From positions 1 to 64,000 of the forward strand of contig NZ_FQVQ01000016.1 in NCBI RefSeq assembly GCF_900129405.1: a stretch of DNA of 64,000 bases. The letters run 5' to 3'. Below are positions 55,677 through 63,423 of this stretch, piece after piece. The stretch comes from Flavobacterium fontis. Its GTDB lineage: Bacteria > Bacteroidota > Bacteroidia > Flavobacteriales > Flavobacteriaceae. The position numbers and the translations under genes were made by a program. How positions within the stretch are numbered: position 1 is the stretch's first letter; each line of letters opens with the position of its first letter. The notes below the pieces were generated by a model. The model ran no database searches. It was given only the letters and a program-made list of their open reading frames with translations, and was not told where the DNA came from.

Positions 55677-56642
55677 TTAGAGTTTGGCCAGCCAAAGGGA
55701 AGCATTCATGTGAAAGCGGGAATGTGAAACCAATTCTGTCCAGCCTGGGTATAAAGTATCACCAGGGGTACCCGTACCGTCGTCGGCGGGTGAACTATCA
55801 CAAATCACAACCACACGCCCCGTTCCAAAAGTTGAAGTTGCACACATTACATTACTGTTTCCTTGGGTTGAAGTAGAACGCCAAATTAATCCTTTAACTG
55901 TCGCATTTGCCGTGGGATTTAACGTTAAGGTAGAACCTGCTGAGAATTTCATATTGGTTACCACTCCTTGTGTTCCATTCAAAATCGGATCTGTTGTGGC
56001 GCTCAAACGGTTGGAGGAGGTTTCTGAAATATTGGTGGTGTTAAAGGTAAATCCAAATGGATTGGTTTTGACGGAGTTTGTGCTCATCAAATCGTTCCAA
56101 ACGCGAACGGCATCATAACCGTCATTGTTTCGGTCGGCACCATTATGATTCCCAATGATAAATAATCCGCCACCATTTTGTACAAAACGCAAAATTGCTG
56201 TTTTCTCCGCTGCGGTGTAACGTATATTGGGTTCCGCTACCACGTAAACATCATAGTTGCGTAAGTCTTGCGCACCCGTTCCTCCATAAGTAATGGGGGT
56301 TCCTGAAGGTAAAGTTTCAACGGTATGGCCCAATTTAACCAAAGATACTCCCCAAGCCGATAATCCGCCACGCCAAAAATTTTCGGGGGTTGTCGCGGTA
56401 ATACCCGATTGTGCGGGTGTAGGAAAGCGCTGTGGATTCGAATCTGCATCCAAAATCCAATCGGCATTTCCAGCAGTTTGCGCTTTGGTAGCGTCAAATA
56501 AGAATTTTTTAGGGGTAGTTGCTAAAGTCGTAGTAGTTGTTCCTACCCGAGCGTTTGCAGTGGACGTTGCCTCATTTTCTGTATTGCATCCAAAGGCAAT
56601 TACAGCTGCAACGAAAAGCAACGATTTAGTCATCATTTTCAT
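55677..56642 (-). CDS. Lipoprotein with a DUF4350/GATase1-like domain, function unknown
   Basis: Protein of 321 residues with a lipoprotein signal (VIAFGC, Cys at 19) and a Thr-rich linker. The main domain has KFLFDATKAQTAGNADWIL, NYDVYVVAEPNIRYTAAEKTAILRFVQNGGGLFIIGNHNGAD and a C-terminal FGTGRVVVICDSSPADDG. It resembles the flavodoxin-like glutamine-amidotransferase-type fold seen in DUF4350 and ThuA-like proteins, without a catalytic Cys at the expected elbow (GGGLFIIGNHNG). A minus-strand TACGTTTG box at 56670-56677 is a good promoter. Substrate unknown. Confidence 0.75.
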   Translation of the reverse strand: MKMMTKSLLFVAAVIAFGCNTENEATSTANARVGTTTTTLATTPKKFLFDATKAQTAGNADWILDADSNPQRFPTPAQSGITATTPENFWRGGLSAWGVSLVKLGHTVETLPSGTPITYGGTGAQDLRNYDVYVVAEPNIRYTAAEKTAILRFVQNGGGLFIIGNHNGADRNNDGYDAVRVWNDLMSTNSVKTNPFGFTFNTTNISETSSNRLSATTDPILNGTQGVVTNMKFSAGSTLTLNPTANATVKGLIWRSTSTQGNSNVMCATSTFGTGRVVVICDSSPADDGTGTPGDTLYPGWTELVSHSRFHMNASLWLAKL

Positions 56643-56669
56643 TTTAGAGTAGCATTATTGTTTGAAAAT

Positions 56670-56677
56670 CAAACGTA
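56670..56677 (-). promoter_or_regulatory. -7 promoter box of the DUF4350-like lipoprotein gene
   Basis: Minus-strand TACGTTTG fits TAnnTTTG, 28 bp before the ATG. Confidence 0.5.
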
Positions 56678-56744
56678 TAAAAAAAATCAGCTGCAAAGCA
56701 CTGATTTTGTATTAATCCAACAATAGTTATTCACAATTGGTTAA

Positions 56745-56945
56745 TTATTTTTTGCTTGTTTGTATGCCGAGTAATGTGTACAAAGGACAAAATCGCACCA
56801 ACGACGTTAGCGCAAATACTCCTGCGAAAACCAAGCCGAGAGTCCCTAATGTTCCTGAAATAATCCCTTTAGTATAAAGTAAAACCAACGCAGCGGCAAT
56901 AATTAATCGAATGGCACGGTCTGCAAAACCCATATTTTTTTTCAT
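56745..56945 (-). CDS. DUF2892 family small membrane protein
   Basis: Protein of 66 residues with two hydrophobic helices and the DUF2892 pattern NMGFADRAIRLIIAAALVLLY ... FALTSLVRFCPLYTLLGI. The family includes the membrane tail of the rhodanese YgaP, and the conserved Cys-Pro in RFCPLY is present. Stand-alone copies often lie near rhodanese or sulfide genes, but none is visible here. Confidence 0.88.
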   Translation of the reverse strand: MKKNMGFADRAIRLIIAAALVLLYTKGIISGTLGTLGLVFAGVFALTSLVRFCPLYTLLGIQTSKK

Positions 56946-57037
56946 CGTTTTTGTTTTTTTAAATTTTCTAAGTAAAGGTAATTGTATAAAAAACAGGAAA
57001 ACGTGACCTAGGTTACAAACCGTTGTAAACGAAAGTG

Positions 57038-57442
57038 TTACTTTTCTTTCTTCTTGCCGTTTTTGTAGTTGACTTTCTCCACAATAACGGGTTTGGCATT
57101 GAATTTTTTTACGGGTTTTTTGCCGTAGGATTTGGGCGTCGGCCCTTTTGGTTTGTCGCTGACTTCCTGCTTGGGTGGGGTTTTCTTGTGTGTGGCAATG
57201 ACCTCCAGCGGATTCTTAGGCGCGTCTTTTGTGCCCCGTAAGTGAATGATTAGTCCGTTTAAGAAATTGCGCAGAATTTGATCGCCACATTCCATGTACT
57301 TCGGGTGTTCCGCATCCCGGAAAAAATTACCCAATTCGCCTTTCGAAATGCGGAAATCCACCAAGTCCAAAATTGCTACAATCTGGTCATCGCGCAACTG
57401 TAAGGCTACCCGGAGTTTTTTAAAAATATCGTTGTTGTTCAT
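57038..57442 (-). CDS. DUF1456 family protein
   Basis: Protein of 134 residues. The N-terminal DUF1456 (YehS-like) repeats run over about 1-70 (NNNDIFKKLRVALQL, ISKGELGNFFRDAEHPKYMECGDQILRNFLNGL). A basic, Lys/Pro-rich tail (about 85-134, ending NYKNGKKKEK) could bind nucleic acid. The function of DUF1456 is unknown. Its start codon is separated by only four bases from a 196-bp heptanucleotide array that fills the whole gap to the upstream esterase gene. Confidence 0.9.
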   Translation of the reverse strand: MNNNDIFKKLRVALQLRDDQIVAILDLVDFRISKGELGNFFRDAEHPKYMECGDQILRNFLNGLIIHLRGTKDAPKNPLEVIATHKKTPPKQEVSDKPKGPTPKSYGKKPVKKFNAKPVIVEKVNYKNGKKKEK

Positions 57443-57446
57443 TTTT

Positions 57447-57642
57447 TCAGTGTTCAGTGTTCAGTGTTCAGTGTTCAGTGTTCGGTGTTCAGTGTGCAGT
57501 GTTCAGTGTTCAGTGTTCAGTATTCAGTGATCAGTAATCAGTGTTCACTAATCAGTATTCAGTGATCAGTAATCAGTGTTCACTAATCACTAGTCACTAA
57601 TCACTAGTCACTAATCACTAGTCACTAATCACTAGTCACTAA
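57447..57642. repeat. TCAGTGT/TCACTAA heptanucleotide array, 28 units
   Basis: 28 uninterrupted 7-bp units (196 bp). The DUF1456-proximal half is mainly TCAGTGT; the distal part changes to TCAGTAA and TCAGTGA and then alternates TCACTAA/TCACTAG. It occupies all but six bases of the gap between the DUF1456 start (57442) and the esterase stop (57645). Confidence 0.95.
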
Positions 57643-57644
57643 AC

Positions 57645-58454
57645 TCAAAACAGCCAAAGGTACGCTTTTTCAAACTGTTCTCGCCAGAGTTTTTCGTTGT
57701 GTTGTCCCCCTTCGATAATGGTACTTATATTCATTTTTTTACAGGAACAACGGCGGCTATTGATCCATAACTCAATCGCTTTCAGGTCTTTTACCATATC
57801 GTCATCTCCTTCTTGGTCGCCGCACATCAAATAGATTCGCGCTTTGTAGTGGGTCGTGTTCTCAAGAAGTTGCCGTAACGGTTCCCGATTAATCCAAAAC
57901 GCAGGCGAGAAACAACCTACTTTTCCAAAAACATCCGGGTAGGTAATCGAGGCATAAAAGGCCATTAATCCGCCCAACGAACTCCCAAAAATCGCCGTGT
58001 GTTTGGCTTGGGGTTTGGTGCGGTAATGGCGGTCGATATAGGGTTTCACCGTTTCTACCATAAACGCTAAAAAAGCATCCCCTTTCCCGCCACCATATTT
58101 GGCATGCGGAAAAGGCGTGAGTTCTTCGATACGTTTGTCTCCCCCGTGATCAATACCGACTACGATAGCAGGATTTTTTTGTTGGTCCATGATTTCATCG
58201 ATGCCCCATTCGCCGGAATAGGCCGTTTTGGAATCAAAAAGGTTTTGACCGTCGGGCATGTAGATTACGGGATAGCGTCGAGCGGTTTGGGTATAGTTTT
58301 TTGGGACATAAATCCGAATGGTTTTGGAGGTCCCCAATTGCGGAGCCTCCAGCGTAATGACTTCGAGTTGAAGCGCCGCCGTAGAAGGTTGCGCGTATCC
58401 AATCCCATGCATTACGCAGCAGAAAATCCATAATCGTAGCAGTAGCGTTCTCAA
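57645..58454 (-). CDS. Exported esterase-D-type alpha/beta hydrolase
   Basis: Protein of 269 residues with a signal peptide (about 1-21). It matches the esterase D/Fes/IroE group: SKTIRIYVPKNY, YPVIYMPDGQNLFD, AIVVGIDHGGDKR, nucleophile elbow FGSSLGGLMA (Ser), a likely Asp in YLMCGDQEGDD and His in EGGQHNEKLW. The group includes siderophore-releasing and acyl esterases; the substrate cannot be told. It is divergent from terB across 41 bp. Confidence 0.87.
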   Translation of the reverse strand: MRTLLLRLWIFCCVMHGIGYAQPSTAALQLEVITLEAPQLGTSKTIRIYVPKNYTQTARRYPVIYMPDGQNLFDSKTAYSGEWGIDEIMDQQKNPAIVVGIDHGGDKRIEELTPFPHAKYGGGKGDAFLAFMVETVKPYIDRHYRTKPQAKHTAIFGSSLGGLMAFYASITYPDVFGKVGCFSPAFWINREPLRQLLENTTHYKARIYLMCGDQEGDDDMVKDLKAIELWINSRRCSCKKMNISTIIEGGQHNEKLWREQFEKAYLWLF

Positions 58455-58495
58455 TTTTAAGAAAATTTTATATTTTAGCTAAAAATACGGAAATC

Positions 58496-58897
58496 ATGAA
58501 TACCGCTTCCGAGAAAATGAGTTTATTGGCCGATATGATTGCTTTTGCCATTGTCGATGGGGAATTGCACGAACGTGAATATACGTTTTTGACCATAGTT
58601 GCCACGGAACTAGGGGTTTCTAAAGAAGATTTTCGACAATTGTTTCATGAAGAAAACCGTTCAGAAATCATTAAATCCGAGTTTGAACGCATCCAACAGT
58701 TTTACCGTTTGGCCTTGTTAATGCACTGTGATGGAGTATTACACGAGCGGGAACGTATCAAAATTCATGAAATCGGTATCAACATGGGCTTAAATCCGCA
58801 CGCCATCAAACGGGTCTTGAAAGCGATGGAAGCCTCTCCCAACCGGATGATCGCTCCTGAATTTCTTTTGGAGGTTTTTCAAGAGCAACACAATTAA
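58496..58897 (+). CDS. TerB-like tellurite resistance family protein
   Basis: All-helical protein of 133 residues with two TerB-type metal-binding repeats: FAIVDGELHEREYTFL and LMHCDGVLHERERIKI, each D-G-x-L-x-x-x-E. TerB-like domains are sensors or adaptors at the membrane and do not themselves imply tellurite resistance. The TerC-family gene lies 39 kb away. A terminator follows. Confidence 0.88.
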   Translation: MNTASEKMSLLADMIAFAIVDGELHEREYTFLTIVATELGVSKEDFRQLFHEENRSEIIKSEFERIQQFYRLALLMHCDGVLHERERIKIHEIGINMGLNPHAIKRVLKAMEASPNRMIAPEFLLEVFQEQHN

Positions 58898-58968
58898 CAA
58901 TCAGATACTTTTCACTTCTTTGTAAGTGTAAAACACATTTGAGTTATTCATTCTGACGATTGCTTATA

Positions 58969-58993
58969 GCATCCTACGGGGTGCTTTTTTTAT
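58969..58993. terminator. Terminator between terB and the thioesterase gene
   Basis: AGCATCC-tacg-GGGTGCT (one G-T pair) followed by a T-run. It overlaps the stop codon of the convergent thioesterase gene. Confidence 0.75.
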
Positions 58994-59427
58994 TGGTAGC
59001 CCAAACGTTCATCCAACGCCAAACCACTTTTCATAAAGTTGCCCGTCCCGCGCGCGACTTCCCGTCCTTTACTGTCGTATAGAATTGCATCACCGATAAA
59101 CAAATTGCGCGAGACAAATTGCACCGTCCCTATCGCGGTAATTACCCCTGTTTTCACCGGACGTAAAATTTGGATATGAAATGAAGTCGTATACACAAAA
59201 CTATCGGTGATTTGCGAATTGACCGCAAAATAAGCGGCATCGTCTAGCATTTTAAAGTAGACCGAACCGTGAAGCGATTGCCCCGCATGAAAATAATCGG
59301 GTTGAACGGTCATCGTGATTTCCGCTCGACCTTCAGATACGGTGAGTTGCACATCGGGATAGCTTTTTTGATTAATCGGCCCCGAATGGTACATGTTTTC
59401 TAGTTTGCGGTAATGGGTTTCGTTCAT
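58990..59427 (-). CDS. PaaI-family hotdog thioesterase
   Basis: Protein of 145 residues with the hotdog fold: MTVQPDYFHAGQSLHGSVYFKMLDDAAYFAVNSQ, in which HGSVYFKMLDDA is the PaaI-type active-site helix with the catalytic Asp. A central beta strand pair (TTSFHIQILRPV) and EVARGTGNFMKSG near the end complete it. It should hydrolyse acyl-CoA thioesters. It is followed upstream by the CarboxypepD_reg-like gene, 3 bp away, in the same direction. Confidence 0.89.
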   Translation of the reverse strand: MNETHYRKLENMYHSGPINQKSYPDVQLTVSEGRAEITMTVQPDYFHAGQSLHGSVYFKMLDDAAYFAVNSQITDSFVYTTSFHIQILRPVKTGVITAIGTVQFVSRNLFIGDAILYDSKGREVARGTGNFMKSGLALDERLGYQ

Positions 59428-59430
59428 CGA

Positions 59431-60246
59431 TTAGTCCGTTAATTCAACGCCTAAATTTAAGGAACGGGTGGGATATAATTTCCATTTTTCATCATAAAAA
59501 CACCACGAATCTTTGCTGTCGCTATCTTCCGAAAAATAAAGTCCGGGTTCGTAGAAATAGGAAAGCGGTGTGGCATTTTTATCGTGCGAGTACATTTTAT
59601 TGTCTTCAATTAATAAATGCTGAAGCCCTACATAAACACCTTCTTTCGGGAGTTCAATCGCATAGTCCACAAGATCCACACGCGTTTCTTTGGTCCCTTT
59701 TTTTAAATTACACACTATAGTTTCGGTGTTTAAAAGTTCGCCCGGTTCCCCTTTTGCGTTTACGCTGTAAAAAATAAGGGCAATTTTTCGGTTTCTTGCA
59801 CTGGTTTGGGTAAAGAACGCAACTGATTTTAGAAATTTTTGTTTGGTATCTCCTTTGACGAGTTTGACCACACATACCGATTTTACATCATACTGAACAA
59901 AAAAGGCCTGTCCGTTTCGACTGGCTTTCGTAACTACGATCGGATTGGTGTTTTTGGGTTTGCGAATGACAACTTCTTGGAGTTGATAGGAAACAGGTTT
60001 TAAAAGTATTGGACTTTGATGCGAACGAATTACTTTTTCATCATAGCCAATCGCTGTAATTTTTAGCGGCTTTTTGTCGGCAATAACAACTTCAAAATTT
60101 CCTAACGAGTCTGAATTTCGTATAATTTGTTTTTCATTCCAAATGTTGGCATAGCTCACCGGTTGACGGGTAACGGAATCTAAAATTTGGATTTTCGTTT
60201 GACCAAAGCTGGAAAAGGCGAGTAGGAGCAGCAATAGATTTTTCAT
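59431..60246 (-). CDS. CarboxypepD_reg-like domain protein, exported
   Basis: Protein of 271 residues with a signal peptide (about 1-15). A beta-sandwich of the carboxypeptidase regulatory type (about 17-85) has DSVTRQPVSYANIWN and DSLGNFEVVI, followed by LKPVSYQLQEVVIRK. This N-terminal arrangement is that of TonB-linked outer membrane proteins, but no receptor or plug follows. The rest (about 95-271) is beta-rich and unknown. It lies between uvrB and the thioesterase gene on the same strand with short gaps (29 and 3 bp). Confidence 0.8.
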   Translation of the reverse strand: MKNLLLLLLAFSSFGQTKIQILDSVTRQPVSYANIWNEKQIIRNSDSLGNFEVVIADKKPLKITAIGYDEKVIRSHQSPILLKPVSYQLQEVVIRKPKNTNPIVVTKASRNGQAFFVQYDVKSVCVVKLVKGDTKQKFLKSVAFFTQTSARNRKIALIFYSVNAKGEPGELLNTETIVCNLKKGTKETRVDLVDYAIELPKEGVYVGLQHLLIEDNKMYSHDKNATPLSYFYEPGLYFSEDSDSKDSWCFYDEKWKLYPTRSLNLGVELTD

Positions 60247-60275
60247 GAAACAAAAACGTCTCGATTGGAATAATA

Positions 60276-62276
60276 TTATACTTTCGCCAATTGCGTTTCC
60301 AATGCTTTAATTGCATCCCGTAATTTAGCCGCTTGCATGAAATCCAATTCTTTAGCGGCTTTTTCCATTTCTTTCCGGGTGTCGCGAATGCGTTTTTCGA
60401 TTTCCGATTTGGTTAAATACTCCGTTTGGGGTTCGGCCGCTTTTGGAACCACTTCCTCGTAATTGTAGGTACCACCCAATTGATTTTTGGTCAACGGATT
60501 GCTCAGTTTTTTATTGAGTGCTTGCGGGGTGATGTTGTGTTTCGTATTGTAATTCATTTGTTTTTCCCGACGGTAGTTTGTTTCATCAATGGTTTTTTGC
60601 ATCGAATCGGTAATCTTGTCGGCATACATAATCGCTTTACCATTTACGTTACGTGCGGCACGACCCACGGTTTGGGTGAGCGAACGATGACTGCGCAAGA
60701 AGCCTTCTTTGTCGGCATCCAAAATGGCGACTAAGGAAACTTCGGGCAAGTCCAACCCCTCTCGGAGTAAGTTCACCCCAATCAATACATCAAACAAACC
60801 TTTGCGTAAATCTTGCATGATTTCAACTCGTTCCAAAGTGTCGACATCGCTGTGGATGTAGCGGCAACGAATGGATACTTTGGTCAAATATTTTGTCAAC
60901 TCTTCCGCCATGCGTTTGGTTAAAGTCGTAACCAGGGTGCGTTCATCCAGTTCGCAACGCTGTTGAATTTCTTCAATCAAGTCGTCGATTTGGTTGAGAC
61001 TGGGACGAATTTCGATAATCGGATCCAATAAACCTGTGGGACGGATAATTTGCTCGACATAAACGCCTTCTGTTTTTTGCAATTCATAATCAGCAGGTGT
61101 TGCCGAAACATAAATCACCTGATTTTGCAAAGCTTCAAATTCTTCAAATTTTAAAGGTCGGTTGTCCATTGCGGCGGGGAGGCGAAAACCGTATTCGACC
61201 AAATTTTCTTTACGACTGCGGTCACCGCCATACATCGCATGGACTTGCGAGAGAGTTACGTGACTTTCATCGACGACCATCAAGTAGTCTTCGGGGAAAT
61301 AGTCGAGCAGGCAGAACGGACGTGTACCGGGTTGGCGTCGGTCCAAATAGCGGGAATAGTTTTCAATACCCGAGCAATACCCGAGTTCGCGAATCATTTC
61401 CAAATCAAAATTAGTGCGCTCTTCCAAGCGTTTTGCTTCGAGGTGTTTTCCAATTTCTTTAAAATAATCGACCTGTTTTACCAAATCTTGTTGAATGTCC
61501 CAAATGGCTGCATGCAAGACTTCAGGCGAGGTTACAAACATGTTCGCGGGATAGATATTGAGTTTGTCGTAGCGCTCTATAACGCGCATAGTGGCGCGAT
61601 CAAAACATTCGATTTCCTCGATTTCATCTCCAAAAAAGTGAATCCGAAACGGGTCGTCTGCATAACTGGGAAAAACCTCTACCGTGTCACCTTTGATGCG
61701 GAAGGTTCCCGGTGTAAACTCAGCCTCCGTGCGGGCGTACAGACTTTGTACCAAGCGGTGTAATAATTTCGTTCGGGAAATGGATTGGTCGCGGTGTAGG
61801 GAAATCACATTTTTTTGAAATTCGACGGGATTACCGATACCGTATAAGCAAGAAACCGAGGCGACAACCAGCACATCCCGTCGTCCAGAAAGTAAGGCGG
61901 ATGTGGTGCTTAAACGCAGTTTTTCCAATTCTTCGTTGATCGATAAATCCTTTTCGATATAGGTTCCCGTGACCGGAATATAGGCTTCGGGCTGGTAATA
62001 GTCGTAATACGATACGAAATACTGTACCGAATTATTAGGGAAAAACTGTTTGAATTCCGAATACAACTGCGCAGCCAGTGTTTTATTATGGGCTAAGACC
62101 AAGGTCGGGCGCTGGATTTCTTGAATCACATTGGCTACGGTAAACGTTTTTCCCGAACCGGTGACGCCGAGTAGGGTTTGGTATTTTTCACCTGCTTCGA
62201 TGCCCGCTGCCAATTTGGTTATGGCTTGGGGTTGATCGCCAGTGGGTTGGTAATCGGAAATGACTTGGAATTTCAT
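60276..62276 (-). CDS. uvrB: UvrABC excinuclease subunit B
   Basis: Nucleotide excision repair helicase-like protein of 666 residues. Walker A is LLGVTGSGKTFTVAN. The beta-hairpin that holds damaged DNA carries YYDYYQPEAYIP. Walker B-type DESHVTL, the helicase motifs HSDVDTLERVEIMQDLRKG and QTVGRAARN, and a C-terminal UVR motif (RDTRKEMEKAAKELDFMQAAKLRDAI) that binds UvrC complete it. All motifs look intact. Confidence 0.97.
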   Translation of the reverse strand: MKFQVISDYQPTGDQPQAITKLAAGIEAGEKYQTLLGVTGSGKTFTVANVIQEIQRPTLVLAHNKTLAAQLYSEFKQFFPNNSVQYFVSYYDYYQPEAYIPVTGTYIEKDLSINEELEKLRLSTTSALLSGRRDVLVVASVSCLYGIGNPVEFQKNVISLHRDQSISRTKLLHRLVQSLYARTEAEFTPGTFRIKGDTVEVFPSYADDPFRIHFFGDEIEEIECFDRATMRVIERYDKLNIYPANMFVTSPEVLHAAIWDIQQDLVKQVDYFKEIGKHLEAKRLEERTNFDLEMIRELGYCSGIENYSRYLDRRQPGTRPFCLLDYFPEDYLMVVDESHVTLSQVHAMYGGDRSRKENLVEYGFRLPAAMDNRPLKFEEFEALQNQVIYVSATPADYELQKTEGVYVEQIIRPTGLLDPIIEIRPSLNQIDDLIEEIQQRCELDERTLVTTLTKRMAEELTKYLTKVSIRCRYIHSDVDTLERVEIMQDLRKGLFDVLIGVNLLREGLDLPEVSLVAILDADKEGFLRSHRSLTQTVGRAARNVNGKAIMYADKITDSMQKTIDETNYRREKQMNYNTKHNITPQALNKKLSNPLTKNQLGGTYNYEEVVPKAAEPQTEYLTKSEIEKRIRDTRKEMEKAAKELDFMQAAKLRDAIKALETQLAKV

Positions 62277-62381
62277 AGCAAAATGGCAATTTTTACCTTG
62301 AGGGTGTGGTTACAAAAATAACGAATAATTCCGGTGAAACGGGAACGCGTTTAGGAAGGTTTTGAACGATAAGGTTGACTA

Positions 62382-62487
62382 TAGCCCCGATTGAGGCTTT
62401 GTGGGAGCTCTTGGAGCTTTAGCGGAAAAGCGACAGCCGAAAGCGGGAGGCGGGTGGTGTATACATGGGAAATCGCTTGCTCCAAAA
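62382..62487 (+). repeat. Conserved structured intergenic element (family 2, copy b)
   Basis: It starts TAGCCCCGATTGAGGC, has the CCGAAAGCGGGAGG core and ends GGGAAATCGCTTGCTCC followed by A6. It matches the element at 54048-54146 in start, core and end, in the same orientation. It lies between uvrB and the thiamine diphosphokinase gene. The central hairpin differs (GGGAGCTC-type arms), as expected for a conserved structure with variable loops. Confidence 0.55.
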
Positions 62488-62535
62488 AATTATTTTGTAA
62501 CTTCTAGTCATAGTTATTCAACCCAAGAGGAATAA

Positions 62536-63198
62536 TTAAATTGATGATTCGATTAAGATTAAGTCACCGGTTTCATGCGTAATGGTAACGAGGCCGTCTT
62601 GCGCCACATGATTGCTGCTTCCAGTGCGATATCCCAGCGTGAGCGAATCCTCATGAAGGGGATAAAAAAGGTTTTGACTGCGGATTCCGTGCACCGTTCC
62701 AATGGGAATCAACGAAAGGACAGTGTCTTTGGGATACCATTTTTCAAAATGACGGGGGAGAAGATGGAGTTTGGAATAATCGTCAAAAAAGACAATTTTC
62801 AATGCTTCGCGGTAGGCCGCCATGATGGTCACATTGTGTAGGGTATGGTCCATCCGAAATCCGGTGGCCCAAACGACATTTACGGCTTTGTGGCCCCGCT
62901 GAATAAGGTAATCAAAGGCTTTTTCTAAGTCAGTTTTATTTTGATCGGGCGCAGGTACAATTTCGAGCGGATAATGTTTTTCTTTAAATGAATATGGGTC
63001 AAAATCCCGGTCAAAGTCGCCCAACAGCACATCGACTTTAATCCCCAATTCAACCACGCGTTCCATAGCCGAGTCCAGGACAATGACCAAGGGTTGCCAT
63101 TCCAAAAGCTGGTGGAGTAATTCCAACGAACAGGCGGCTCCATTGGCGATTATCAGTGCGGGCTCTTGGTCGTCGCGAACGATGTGGTGGGAGGACAT
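62536..63198 (-). CDS. Thiamine diphosphokinase
   Basis: Enzyme of 220 residues that makes thiamine diphosphate from thiamine and ATP. Typical motifs are LIIANGAACS, VLLGDFDRD, the NKTDLEKAFDYLIQRG block that binds Mg-ATP, VVWATGFRMDHTLHNVTIM, and IPIGTVHGIRSQNLFYPL in the C-terminal thiamine-binding sandwich. No TPP riboswitch is visible. Its start codon is followed upstream, after three bases, by a heptanucleotide array that must form its 5' leader or promoter region. Confidence 0.92.
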   Translation of the reverse strand: MSSHHIVRDDQEPALIIANGAACSLELLHQLLEWQPLVIVLDSAMERVVELGIKVDVLLGDFDRDFDPYSFKEKHYPLEIVPAPDQNKTDLEKAFDYLIQRGHKAVNVVWATGFRMDHTLHNVTIMAAYREALKIVFFDDYSKLHLLPRHFEKWYPKDTVLSLIPIGTVHGIRSQNLFYPLHEDSLTLGYRTGSSNHVAQDGLVTITHETGDLILIESSI

Positions 63199-63201
63199 GG
63201 G

Positions 63202-63321
63202 TTGGTGATTGGTGGTTAGTGACTGGTTATTAGTGACTTGTGACTAGTGACTAGTGATTAGTGATTAGTGACCTGCCTATGCCGGCAGGCAGGTTAGTGA
63301 CTAGTAATTAGTGATTAGTGT
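63202..63321. repeat. TTAGTGA/CTAGTGA heptanucleotide array with an inserted palindrome
   Basis: Ten 7-bp units (63202-63271), a 22-bp insertion containing ACCTGCC...GGCAGGCAGGT (63271-63294), then four more units (63294-63321). The array abuts the thiamine diphosphokinase start at 63198. The insertion lies exactly between two units. From 63322 to 63423 the sequence is AT-rich with no feature I can support. Confidence 0.92.
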
Positions 63322-63423
63322 ACTTTTCTAATTAGAGTTGACCGTTTTCAACATTAATTCCAGGGTTAAAAATAAGGAATATTTGGAATAATTTTCCTTT
63401 TGGTTCTAGGGTTGTTTCCCGGG

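Noticed and set aside
55529-55876. 115-codon plus-strand frame after sucC
   Set aside because: It overlaps the inverted family 1 element and the antisense of a lipoprotein gene; it lacks codon bias and any motif.
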